22,393 nt of DNA from the NCBI GenBank assembly GCA_022376515.1, contig WTXI01000481.1, positions 1 through 22,393 of the forward strand, written 5' to 3'. The position numbers and the translations under genes are program-made. This stretch comes from Lactifluus volemus. Its lineage: Eukaryota > Basidiomycota > Agaricomycetes > Russulales > Russulaceae. The notes beneath the pieces are model-generated. The model saw only the letters and a program-made list of their open reading frames with translations, searched no databases and was not told the origin of the DNA. Below, piece after piece: positions 1 through 9,488 of the stretch. How positions within the stretch are numbered: position 1 is the stretch's first letter; every line of letters begins with the position of its first letter.

Positions 1-625
1 AAGAGGACGCACCGGAAGCTGCACTGGAACGAGAACTCCGTCCACTTCCATTGATTTGTTCGGAAAGCTGTCGCGCCAGTGCCTCGTCGCCAGCCGTCGA
101 AAGTTTAGTCACCTTTGCCGATGAAGAATGTTGGCCGCCGCCGCCGCCGCCACCGCTGCCGCCGCCGCCGCCACCGCTGCCGCCGCCGCCGCCACCGCTG
201 CCGCCGCCGCCACCGCTGCCGCCGCCGCCGCCACCGCTGCCGCCGCCGCCGCCACCGCTGCCGCCGCCGCCGCCACCGCTGCCGCCGCCGCCGCCACCGC
301 TGCCGCCGCCGACGTGATCGTCTTGTGAAGCGCGCGAGCGCTTCTTAGGCGCTGCCACCGGTTCGGCGTATTCTGCGCCGTCGCCGCCCGCATCACTGGT
401 GGCGGCCACTTGGTCGTGTTGGAATCCCTTTTCCTGAGAGACTCGAGAAAAGACGAGTTGGATGAGGGTGTTAACCGCGTCTTTGTTGTCCTTGATTAGA
501 TCCCGGGAGACGTCGTCATCTGCTTGTAAGCGGCGACGAACGCGCTTTGCAGAGATGGTGCTGAGGTCGATACCAGGTGCAGAGAGAATAGCGTAGATGC
601 GAGGTTCAAGGTCAGCAACTTGCAT
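1..625 (-). CDS. DEK_C/SWIB-type chromatin protein (UAF30/TRI1-like), 3' part beyond the left edge
   Basis: The reading frame opens at an ATG at 625 and stays open to the window edge without an intron. Residues 1-60 look like a DEK_C domain (starts MQVADLEPRIYAILSAPG, then an RRRL motif and a hydrophobic helix). A charged stretch with a KKRSR basic cluster follows, then a Gly6-Ser linker encoded by 133-302, then the motif LARQLSEQINGS and a Ser/Arg-rich stretch. In fungal UAF30/TRI1-type proteins this order (DEK_C, linker, the 'LA.QL..EING' motif) precedes a SWIB/MDM2 domain, which would lie left of position 1. Such proteins act in the nucleus, for example in RNA polymerase I upstream activating factor. 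The family assignment is inference because the SWIB domain is not visible. The gene is divergent from the HRD3-like gene. Confidence 0.75.
   Translation of the reverse strand, partial: MQVADLEPRIYAILSAPGIDLSTISAKRVRRRLQADDDVSRDLIKDNKDAVNTLIQLVFSRVSQEKGFQHDQVAATSDAGGDGAEYAEPVAAPKKRSRASQDDHVGGGSGGGGGGSGGGGGGSGGGGGGSGGGGGGSGGGGGSGGGGGGSGGGGGGSGGGGGGGQHSSSAKVTKLSTAGDEALARQLSEQINGSGRSSRSSAASGASS
133..302 (-). repeat. 21-bp coding minisatellite, (Gly6-Ser)n linker
   Basis: Eight tandem units end in ccaccgctg on the plus strand. Seven are about 21 bp and one, ending near 218, is 18 bp. In the minus-strand frame of the SWIB-type gene each unit reads Gly-Gly-Gly-Gly-Gly-Gly-Ser; the short unit has one Gly fewer. 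Length changes are in multiples of three, so the frame is kept. The other frames give poly-Pro or poly-Ala and are artefacts. Confidence 0.9.
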
Positions 626-858
626 GACAAGATACCACCGGACCAAAGTGAGTGGGAAAAAAAAGCGGAAGATGGAATGAGCAGCTAGAGTAAAAAGGGA
701 ATAACTGAAACCACACCGGGATCAGCGACTTTTCCGAGTCCGAGCTGTAGAATTACCGGTTACCGGACCGAGTTCCACCGTGACTTTGTGTGACGTGTCC
801 CCCTTTTCGCTCTCTCTACCGTGTCATAGTAAAACGACCTATTTCTCATCATAATCCC
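626..858. promoter_or_regulatory. Divergent promoter, SWIB-type gene / HRD3-like gene
   Basis: These 233 bp separate two divergently read start codons. They contain a tandem TTACCGG TTACCGG (753-766) and TGACGTG (791-797), which lies about 60 bp upstream of the HRD3 ATG. TGACGTG matches the core of the bZIP unfolded-protein-response element bound by XBP1-type factors. A purine-rich tract (about 650-690) sits nearer the SWIB-type gene. No clear TATA box was seen. Confidence 0.6.
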
Positions 859-3800
859 ATGGTCAGCAAGCGACATGTATCGTCAAGAAAACGACTTTTA
901 CTTTGGGGTATTATAGCAGCGGCTGCAGCATCGAGCTCAGCCCAAGATACCTCTGCAACACAAGAACTATCTCGCGATTCGAGCGTAACCGTACGTCATT
1001 CCCGGCTTTGCAAAACAACTGTCGGCCCAATCTCTCTTTACAGTCCTCCCTCACCGTCCTACCCTCGGGCGCCCATTCTCATCAAAAGGTATGCATCCTA
1101 TGCAATGTGTTCCATGCACTCCACGCGACCTGCGCCTGGTCTGTCGACTGGATTAGCGTGTAACCCTAACCCCGTTCTATGTCTTGTTGACACTTACTCC
1201 GATACAGGGTTCTCCTTCAGAAACCGATTCCGCAAACGAAGGTGCATATGCTTCGCTCCTGATCATAAGTGGCTAATATTTTTCTCCAGCTGCACGTGCC
1301 TACAAACAGGCTCTCGCGACCTTGACTACCTTTACAGCATTACCATCTTCTCGTGCATTCGAGACACACCACCAATTTTCATGGCATACAGGAAACTCCA
1401 TTCTTTCCTCATTTCTCCCTAATCCTCAAGGACAAGGCCCATTGGGTAGTGCAGTTCGAATAGCTATCAAGTTACGCCATCAATCATGGCTTCCTCGCTT
1501 CCTATCATCACGACTTCCGCAAGATAGCGGTCGTCGGAGAAGTGATGAAGAGTTGAGCGGCCGTGCGATCAAAGTCATGGATTTGTTACAACATGCTGCA
1601 GATTTAGGCCATTCAGATGCTCTTTTCGCCCTCGGAAAAATATCTTTGGTACTTGTGTCATATTCTCCCATGGGCGTTATCTTATCATACTTCAGCTCCC
1701 ACCTACCTCACATTTCATTGAAGACTCCATGTTGGCCTACAAGTCTTTTGAGACACATGCTGCGCTAACGGGGAATGCAACCTCGCAAAGCTATCTTGCT
1801 TTCTTTCACGCGACCGGTTACCAGAACGTGGCACCGGTCGATCAGGCAAAGGCCCAGCTATACTACACGTTTGCCGCGCATGGCGAAGACAAGGCTGCCC
1901 TAATGGCACTTGGATATCGATATTGGACCGGAATCGGGGTTGTCGAAAATTGCGACCGCGCCGTTGAGTGGTACAGCGCCGCAGCAGAACAGGGTAAGCA
2001 TCCCTAGCCCTGTCGATCCCATCCTGCGTTTAACATTCTCACAGCGATGAGCCAATTTTTATCTGGCCCTCCTGGGGGACGTACGCTTCCATTGACCCCA
2101 ACTCGGCTATCAGACCTTGTGGGTGGCGTTTACGGTCCCGGTGCAAGTGTGGCGTCGACGGGCCTGAATGGGCAGCGTCCAGCCATCAAAGCTGCCCGCG
2201 CCCGTGCCGCAGGCGAGACTTGGGAAGATGTTCTTGAATACTATATCGTCAGTGTCCATCAGCTCTCGGAACGGTCTGTACGTACCACTCATCTCGATCC
2301 AGTTTAATGCAGACCGCGGGGAAACCGACTTTGCTTTCCGTCTCGGAAAGATATTCTATCACGGCAGTATATACCACGCGCCAGGCGGGATGGCATCCGG
2401 CGGCGAGGGTGTCGGCCGTGTACCACGAGACTTCGAGCGTGCCCTTTACTATTTCGAATCAATCGCGAGGCAGGTGTGGCCGAATGACTCTGGTGACGTG
2501 CTCGGAAGGCGCGACGAAAACAGCCCAGTGGCGCTTGCAGCACCTGCCGCCGGTTATTTGGGCCGAATGTACCTTCGAGGGGAAGGTGTACGTATGGACT
2601 TGAGACTGGCAAAGCTGTGGTTCGAACGGGGAGCGGCTTATGGAGACAAGGAATGCCACAATGGACTTGGTATCATCTGGCGCGACGGTTTGATTGAAGG
2701 AAGGAAGGACAGCAAGAAATACTTGGCCCATTTCACTGTCGCGGCTGGGCAGGATCTTGCCGAGGCGCAAGTCAACCTGGGAAAACATCACTATCGTAGG
2801 TCGCTTGAAGCTTTGTAACGCTTGACACGGTCATAACTTGCACCCATCAGAGCGCGGCGATATCAAGTCAGCTATTTCATACTTTGAAGCTGCGTTGAGG
2901 CACGGCTCGCCTTTCGAGGCATACTACTACCTCGCGGAGATCCAATTCGCGCAAATGAAGATGCTTCCCAATGCTTTGAAAGCTGGCGCGTGCTCCATGG
3001 CCACGTCTTTCTACAAAGTAGTCGCTGAGCGTGGGTCTTGGGAGGAAGACCTCATCCGGGATGGCGAGGAAGCTTGGGAGACGGGTACTCCAAGTGGTAG
3101 ACGGTTGGCTTTGCTAAGGTGGTGGATTGCTGCTGAGCGCGGTTTCGAGATCGGTCAGAATAATATGGCGTTCATTCTAGACCAAGGTGCGTTCAGCTCT
3201 TGTTTTCAATGGTTACGATCGAAGGGGATGTTTATGCTGGCACAGACAAGAGCATGCTCCGCCGCGCTGGTTTTGCGAACTTCTTCCCTTCGAACGACAC
3301 GGCACGGCTCGCCCTTACCCAATGGACACGGTCGGCCGCACAGAACAATGTTGATGCACTCGTCAAAGTTGGGGATTATTACTACCAGGGCCTCGGCGTA
3401 CCGGACGAACCCGAGAACGTCCGCTGGGAAAAGGCGGCTGGATATTATCGATCGGCGGCGGACACGCAAGTTAGCGCGCTAGCCATGTGGAACTTGGGAT
3501 GGATGTACGAACACGGATACGGCGTCGTGCAGGTTAGCATCCATCAATGTGTCTGGTCAAATTTTTTTTTTTTTGACCGCGACACAAGGATTTCTATCTA
3601 GCCAAACGGCACTATGACATTGCACTAGAGACCAATGTCGAAGCGTATCTCCCCGTAACGCTGTCCCTCTTCCGTTTACATGCACGCAGTTTATGGCGCA
3701 CTTTGACGAGAAGAGAGGGTGGTCTGAGTCTTTGGTCGAGTAACGAGCCCAGTTCTGGTATGTCCGATCATCTCGTCCTGTTGCTGAATAAACCGACACG

Positions 3801-4347
3801 CCCTCCGCACACAGAGTCGTTTGGAGATCAGATCTCTGGGCACGCCCAGAAGGAACTGGACGAAGGGCCGACTGCCACTGGCGGTGGTTCACCAGTGCCC
3901 ACCGAGACAGATGAGGATCTCCTGGTGGACGATGACGGACCATGGTACATGGGCAAGGCACGGGAAGAGTTCAACCGGCGAATGCGTGACGCAGCGGCAC
4001 CTCCCCGAGACGACGAGGATCCCATACAATGGGCGCGGGACCGCCGCAACGCGGAACTAGATCGGGACAGCGATCTGGGACCCGAAGACATGTTCGATGC
4101 GGCACTTCGTGGCGGACATCGCGGCCCCGGCGGGGGATTGAACGATGATGGGGACGAGTTTGTTGAAACGATGGTGCTCGTGGTGCTCTGTCTCATCGTG
4201 TCCCTCTTGTTGTACATTCGCGGTCGGTGGGTAGAGCGATTGCGTCGGGAGGAGCAACGACAGATGGAGCAACGCGATGGGCGGGACGACGGGCTGTTCC
4301 CGCCTCCTGGAGACCCGGCGAGAGACGATTGGGCCGTACCGCGTTGA
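859..4347 (+). CDS. HRD3: HRD3/SEL1L-like ERAD membrane protein, Sel1 repeats
   Basis: This is the scaffold of the ER-associated degradation ubiquitin ligase. It sits in the ER membrane with a luminal repeat domain and partners the Hrd1 RING ligase. Model exons: 859-990, 1044-1088, 1208-1241, 1290-1648, 1696-1993, 2045-2247, 2303-2795, 2851-3186, 3246-3532, 3589-3757, 3815-4347; they sum to 2889 nt (962 aa). Residues 12-28 form a signal peptide (LLLWGIIAAAAASSSA). Sel1-like repeats fill about 140-760, with signatures such as ALGYRYWTGIGV, YLGRMYLRGEGV, VGDYYYQGLGVPDEPENV and NLGWMYEHGYGV. The segment LSGPPGGRTLPLTPTRLSDL is typical of fungal HRD3. An acidic linker, one membrane helix at about 902-922 (MVLVVLCLIVSLLLYI) and an Arg/Gln-rich cytosolic tail follow. 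Exons 2-3 and the 119-bp intron between them are the least certain part. Confidence 0.93.
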
Positions 4348-4605
4348 GAGTAGGGTGCTTCGCTTGTATTAAGATTCTTTCATATTTTATGCTATGATAG
4401 AACATAATTTAATCCCGGAGTATTCTAAAAACACGCGGCTTGATGCGGATTTTGAGTCATGTACAATGTGGCCGTTATCCCCCACAACTTTAAGAGTCTC
4501 CGTCAGGGTCTGGACCACCGAGGTAAAACAAAAAGGATAGTCGTTGAATATGATTGATCCATTATATACGATGTTAGTCGTTAACCGTACTTTTGGCGTA
4601 GTCTA
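4348..4605. other. Convergent intergenic gap, HRD3 and mL44
   Basis: The 3' ends of two convergent genes face each other over 258 bp. The first 80 bp downstream of the HRD3 stop are AT-rich (for example around 4378-4415), as expected for 3' processing. No further gene was seen. Confidence 0.6.
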
Positions 4606-5511
4606 CTAGCTTGTCTGAGAACTTTGGACTAATAATGGCCCTTCCAACCCACCATAATGCTTAGCTGCCTTCAGCGCATCGGCATGAAGAACGTCCGGTA
4701 GCCCGAAAGGCGAGCCTGGAAGTAATAAATGCGGAAGTACACGTGTGTGGAAGAGCCTGTGAGCGACGCTTCCTCCCTAGCTCTCGTTGGTCAGCTCCAA
4801 CAACAAAAGCGAATTTAAAAATAGGCGAGAAGACGTACAAACTGATGTAGTATGCCTCCGACGATCGCCTCGACGGTTGTGCCTGCAACTTTGAATTGAC
4901 CCGCTTCACGACCATCAAGTCCGGGCTGTCCAGCGAGCGGTGAAACCCAACGCATGACGTCCAGTAGTCTCCAATGTGGAGCGACGTGTTCACCGAGGGA
5001 ATGCGTGTTCAAAACGCGATCGGCGATGCGTGCGTGATCGTGTTCGGCAGCAACTGGGAGTCCCTGTAAGAAGAGTAACAGGTACGCTTCGAGCGTACGC
5101 CGTCCTGTGATTGAGAGAGAGAGATTACTACTCAACAAGGGGCAGAGAGGAAGAAAAAAAAAAAAACGCTATACCTAGGAAGGAGAAGCGTGAGTTGTGG
5201 CCTATGAGAGAGTCGCGGTGGCTGATATGGGTCAGGATGCGCTGGGCTAGTTCAGGTGAGAATTTGAGAGGCGGAAAAGTTTGGTTGAGATGTTGGGATA
5301 ATGAGGAAAAAGTATCGGGGGAACTGGTAGGCGTTGTTAGTCTTCGTCCGCCTTCCGGTACATGATGAAAAGTGAAGGGAGCTGTCTCGGCGTGGACGTG
5401 CAATCGTCGGGTGGTAGAAACTAGAGAGAAACGGAGAGATTTACATGTAGGAGATGAAGCTAAAGGATCAAGTGCATATCTTGCACGGGTTGAAAACAGT
5501 GCACGCGACAT
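4606..5511 (-). CDS. MRPL3: Mitochondrial large ribosomal subunit protein mL44 (MRPL3, RNase III fold)
   Basis: This is a structural protein of the mitochondrial 54S/39S ribosomal subunit, with an RNase III-like fold and no expected catalysis. Exons on the minus strand: 5175-5511, 4839-5104, 4606-4776, with introns of 70 and 62 bp; total 774 nt, 257 aa. The N-terminus from 5511 (MSRALFSTRARYALDPL) is rich in Arg and Ser with no early acidic residue, as for a matrix-targeting peptide. Family signatures are FPPLKFSPELAQRILTH, RRTLEAYLLLFLQ, LNTHSLGEHVAPHW, VEAIVGGILHQF and GGSVAHRLFHTRVLPH. The second splice joins HQF to GGSVAHRLFH exactly as in the family, which fixes the acceptor at 4777/4776. 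An in-frame ATG at 5616 would add 35 residues and run into the oligoribonuclease 5' region; 5511 is preferred. Confidence 0.9.
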
Positions 5512-5636
5512 GAGAGACACGACCAGGACCGAAAGAAACACGTCAAAGAGGCCCGAGTTGAGGGTTAGGGTCAAGATTCGATCACATGTCAATGAAGCCA
5601 CAAAGGTTATCTTCACGCTCCTCCTCTATTCACATT
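5512..5636. promoter_or_regulatory. 125-bp shared promoter of mL44 and oligoribonuclease with telobox-like motif
   Basis: Two genes acting in mitochondrial gene expression are divergent across this short interval. It contains AGGGTTAGGG (5561-5570), whose complement carries the telobox core CCCTAACCCT. Teloboxes bound by Tbf1/TRF-type proteins occur in promoters of translation-related genes in fungi and plants. In-frame upstream ATGs of both genes (5616 minus, 5586 plus) fall inside the interval, so transcript starts decide which N-termini are made. Confidence 0.6.
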
Positions 5637-6746
5637 ATGTCGTCTGGCACATCTCTTGGACGTTTGACTTATCACGATGGTCCTCTTGTCTGGATAGATT
5701 GCGAAATGACTGGTCTCGATTACAAGATGGATAGGATCCTAGAGATCGCCGTAAGTGTAGCTTCACCTTTGGGAAAGATTGTCCGGTGCTTATCGTTTCT
5801 TGCCTGCAGATAGTCATAACAAATGGAAACTTGGACGTCGTCGATGATGGATTGGAATTTGTTGTTCGTACTGAGAAGGCAGTGCTGGATAAGTTCGACA
5901 GCTTTCCCCACTTTCAGAGTGTAGCCCAGAGAAGCTTAAAGGATAAAATGACAGTATGAGCGAATGGTGTGTTAATCAACACGGCGCTGTGCGTACTACT
6001 TTCTCCCGATTCTCCTTAGTGAGGAGCAAATGTACATAAATAAATCATATCTTTTCACGCAGTCTGGCTTAACGGCTGCATGCCTCGCGTCAAAGCACAC
6101 CACAGAATCAGTCCAAGAGGAAGTATTAAATTATATCAAGAAGTGGGTCCCTCAGCAGCGAACGGGCATGCTCGCTGGTAACTCCGTGCACGCGGACCGC
6201 GTATTCTTGGCCAAGGATATGCCAAAAATAGTTGATTGGCTACATTATCGGTCTCTGGGCTGCGCTTCTCTTCACATCAAAGGACTAACTATCTCATACG
6301 CCTCTTGATCTCCTTTGCAGCATCATCGGTAAGCCTGATTGTCCCGCAACACTGTCGAGATTTCGTGCTGAAAATTATTTTTGTTTTCAAAGATGTCTCC
6401 TCCATCAAAGTATGAGAGGCTTCGGCTTTTGAGAGGCCAAAACTGATCCGGTTCTCGTAGGAATTGCATCGCAGGTGGTACCCACGTCGGCCTCTTCCAA
6501 ACAACGTCTTCAGGCGCGAGACTAAACATCGGTTTGTGCCTTGAGTCTGCCTCGGGAGGTGATTGTAATTAAATCGATGCCTCTGTTCAGTGCACTTGAC
6601 GACATCCGAGGCTCGATCGAAGGTCGGTGCACTCCTGTTCTCTACTCATGCCCCCCTTCATCTGTGCGATAGAATTAAAATGGTACCGGGAGAACATTTT
6701 TATCTCTCCTGAGGCGTACTCTGGCGCCAAGAGATCGGTTTTCTAG
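5637..6746 (+). CDS. REX2: Oligoribonuclease, DEDDh 3'-5' exonuclease (REX2/REXO2-like)
   Basis: The enzyme degrades very short RNA oligonucleotides to nucleotides; eukaryotic members work in mitochondria and often also in cytosol or nucleus. Exons: 5637-5750, 5810-5892, 5955-5988, 6063-6250, 6321-6328, 6393-6409, 6461-6531, 6591-6622, 6673-6746; total 621 nt, 206 aa, the usual family length. Catalytic residues are all visible: Asp21 and Glu23 in LVWIDCEMTGLD, Asp122 in AGNSVHADR, Asp143 in YRIIDVSSIKELHRRWYP, and His171 with Asp176 in HRALDDI, followed by KWYRENIF. Two exons are tiny (8 and 17 nt) and together rebuild the IIDVSSIK block. An in-frame ATG at 5586 would add a basic Ser-rich extension that could target mitochondria. 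The divergent neighbour is mL44. Confidence 0.92.
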
Positions 6747-7065
6747 CCATTTCTGTAGTCGGTTGAATAGCGTTCCGTATGGCAGCTTCGTCCAACTAGT
6801 TAGATACCTCGTCATGTGTCGAATCGAAATCTCTCAACCAGAGTGCGAGTGAATATAATGCACCGGTGGTCCGACATTCTCTGCGAGCTAGATAATGGTT
6901 TCAACGATTATCTTGCTCCAATATCAACAAAACATCAATCTTACATCAACTAAATATGTCTATATTCGAATGGATTGTTCATAGGTATAGAAATAATATC
7001 CCCAGTGGTCTTGTGCTGAATAAAAACGAATGTGTAGATCGTTGTCAACCAGTCCATGATATCAA
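6747..7065. other. Convergent intergenic gap, oligoribonuclease and TmpA-like gene
   Basis: These 319 bp between two convergent stop codons contain no convincing reading frame. An AATAAA hexamer lies at about 7018 on the plus strand, roughly 270 bp past the oligoribonuclease stop. Confidence 0.55.
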
Positions 7066-9488
7066 TCAGAAATCCCATAAGGTTCCCTAAAAAGCCCCGT
7101 ATGCGTCAGTTATTTGCACAGTGCATGCCCCTCCGAGGAAGACATACAAAGGCAGGGATTTTCGCTTCCATGCATCCTTCCATGATTTCTTGATTTCCCT
7201 GCAGATTTGACGTGATAAATACCACCTCAGCTCCCCACGACTCATACACCTCCTTCACGATCTTCATCACGTTGGGACGTCCACCTACAACAACACATGC
7301 TGAGTGAGAGAATATCGCTAATCTCCTCCAAGTCACATGCCTGCCTTCTTTGAATCCCAAAGGGTCATCCGTTCAGGTTCTATATGACGGTGGATGAGCC
7401 CTGAAATGGTGGGGCCGAACGTTTTTTCTTGCTCAGAGCCTATCCAAATCAGATACCTATAGTAGAGCCATGGGACGACTGTCTTAGATAGACGCATGCA
7501 AGAGTCTTGAAAACAAGAAATACTTTACCAGTCTGAGTTCTGGAAATCCAGTCTGAGGCCAGCTTCGCGCGAAGGATGTAGTGGGAGTGGGTGACCCACC
7601 TGGAGACATGTAGACAGGGCTGCACCGATTCCTGTTCCTGTGCAAACGCGGATGCCCCTGCGGTACAGTGTAGACGTGTTCGAGACTCCGGCAAACTTCA
7701 TTCCGCATTTTTTGAGTAGTCGTGCGAGGACGCCGTGTCAGAGAAACGGACCTTCAACTGCCGCGTCCAGAGATGAGTTGGTGGATCTGAGACGAGCTTT
7801 CGAGTGAAATCTCCTTGAATTCCACATATAAGATAGTGACTCTTTGCTTGCGTGCCCTCTCTGAGAAAAGATATGACAGCGTCGAAGATGGCACAGAGAG
7901 ATGGATAAGGAACGGCGCTACATACGATATTATGCCAAAGGCATGATACTCCATAATAGACGATCGTGATATCCTGGCGAGGAGTCCTTGTTGCATGCCC
8001 CTCTCGAATCGTATGATGGCCACCTTTGACGAAGGCTACAGGCGCTTGAAACAAGAGAAAGAGAGCAAAAAAGTACCGAGCACTGACCACCTCTACGACC
8101 ACCTTCACCTTGCGAACAGTGAGCCAGGGCGTGAGAATGCTACAAGAACAACAATCAGTCGCGTCAACTCACAAACGCAGGAATAATTCGCTGTTTTACA
8201 AAATAGTCATGCATAAACATAGCCAGAATTCCTGCTTATGCAGAATGGTGGAGGACACGGAATTCCATGTACGAGTAGTGACGTCGTAGCTCTCGCCTAG
8301 GATGACGAACATCCAGGCTACGAGCACGTCTCAGCAACTTGGTACTCAATCTGGAACATCACTCACTCACTAAATACGAGCCCAAGCCATCCAATGAACC
8401 TGTGGTGTCGCTCAAAGACACTATTTACTTGGGTTGATCAGACATTCAAAGTTGAGCAGCCGCGAGCATACTTGTGGTGTTTATTGCGGACCCAAGGAAA
8501 CGCGCTTCCAATGCATATTGCTAAAGCAAGGCTTGTCACAGTCCCAAAGAACAGGGTTACACTTGGATTGCTCTCGCGATTCTTGAACATTACGATCACG
8601 TGGTAAATGAGCCATGCAAAACCAGATATAGCGCAACCCGAATGGACCCCGCCGAGGTGTTGAAGAGCAGAAGTACAGCCAAGACGAAACCACAGAGGAG
8701 TCCACTGAATTATCAGAATTTGAGAAGAGTAAAGTTCAAGTAGTGCCAAGGTCCTCGCGCACCTTTGCAAACAACTTGTTAACTAGTAAATACAGAAATC
8801 GACCAAATAGTTCATTGCGCACGAGGACCGCCGTGAGGAGATGGCCCAAAACCAGTGTTGCCATGTATCGTCGAGCGTAAGTCCATACGCCCATAATTGC
8901 AAAATCCAGGCCAAGAATATTTAGCAGGATGATCAAAGTGAAAAATTTCCTGACAGCGGTTGTCAATACCGAGTGACCACAGTTGCACGAGGCCACTTAC
9001 CTATATGTATTAAACCATAGACCAAACCGAATCCAGCGTGAAGGCCTTCTCTGGATACGCTGAATTTGTTTATCTTCCCTTACTGCAGGCGGAACGACCA
9101 CAACATGCAGTGTGGCTCTCTTGTCCGGTTTCTCACTCAAGGAACCAGAGAAAGAAATGAACGCATCGGAAATCCCAAATTTCGGGCTTACAACTCCTCT
9201 CTCAAGTTGATAGTCAGTATCTGGCTGAGAAACGATGATAGATGAGACGCGATAGAACGAGAGTGCTCTCCCCAGAGATTCACGCAAAGACTGGGGTGAA
9301 GGACACAGAAAATATTCAGATTCATAGAACACATGATAGTTGGGGAAGCTAGACAGCTCACCCATCCAGGAAGTGTTACGGAGACTCTGGGGGTCCCAGA
9401 GAATATCCGACGTGTCTGGATTGACGGGGTAGTGTCCATCTAGGCGGATAGCAATGGGAAGGCGATTGTGGATTTGGGTCCGAGACAT
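7066..9488 (-). CDS. TmpA-like integral membrane protein, ferric-reductase-like transmembrane flavoprotein
   Basis: It resembles fungal TmpA, a putative membrane oxidoreductase first linked to conidiation signalling in Aspergillus nidulans. Minus-strand exons: 9001-9488, 8763-8949, 8472-8704, 8371-8420, 8200-8317, 8088-8139, 7926-8035, 7752-7860, 7600-7695, 7529-7539, 7341-7456, 7148-7284, 7066-7086; total 1728 nt, 575 aa. Residues 1-160 are soluble. Membrane helices start at about 164 (KFFTLIILLNILGLDFAI) and continue through WLIYHVIVMF, SLALAICIG and FWLCLCMTIF. The C-terminal reductase-like half contains VAIIRFERGMQQGLL, SHYLICGIQGDFT, DPPTHLWTRQLK, the nucleotide-binding glycine motif CTGTGIGAAL (about 467-476), IHRHIEPERMTLWDS and the end AFGTLWDF. 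Oddities are an 11-nt exon (7529-7539) and a required GC-AG intron (7285-7340). Substrate and function here are unknown. Confidence 0.88.

Noticed and set aside
51..396. Poly-Pro, poly-Ala and Arg/His-rich open frames over the GC repeat
   Set aside because: They are alternative readings of the 21-bp repeat. Only the minus frame from 625 has a conserved domain on one side and a family motif on the other.
5128..5616. Start of mL44 at 5616
   Set aside because: The 35-residue extension is hydrophobic with an early Asp, unlike a targeting peptide, and would run into the promoter of the divergent gene; 5511 gives a good presequence.
8394..8606. Plus-strand frame opposite the TmpA-like gene
   Set aside because: It is antisense to well-supported exons encoding membrane helices.
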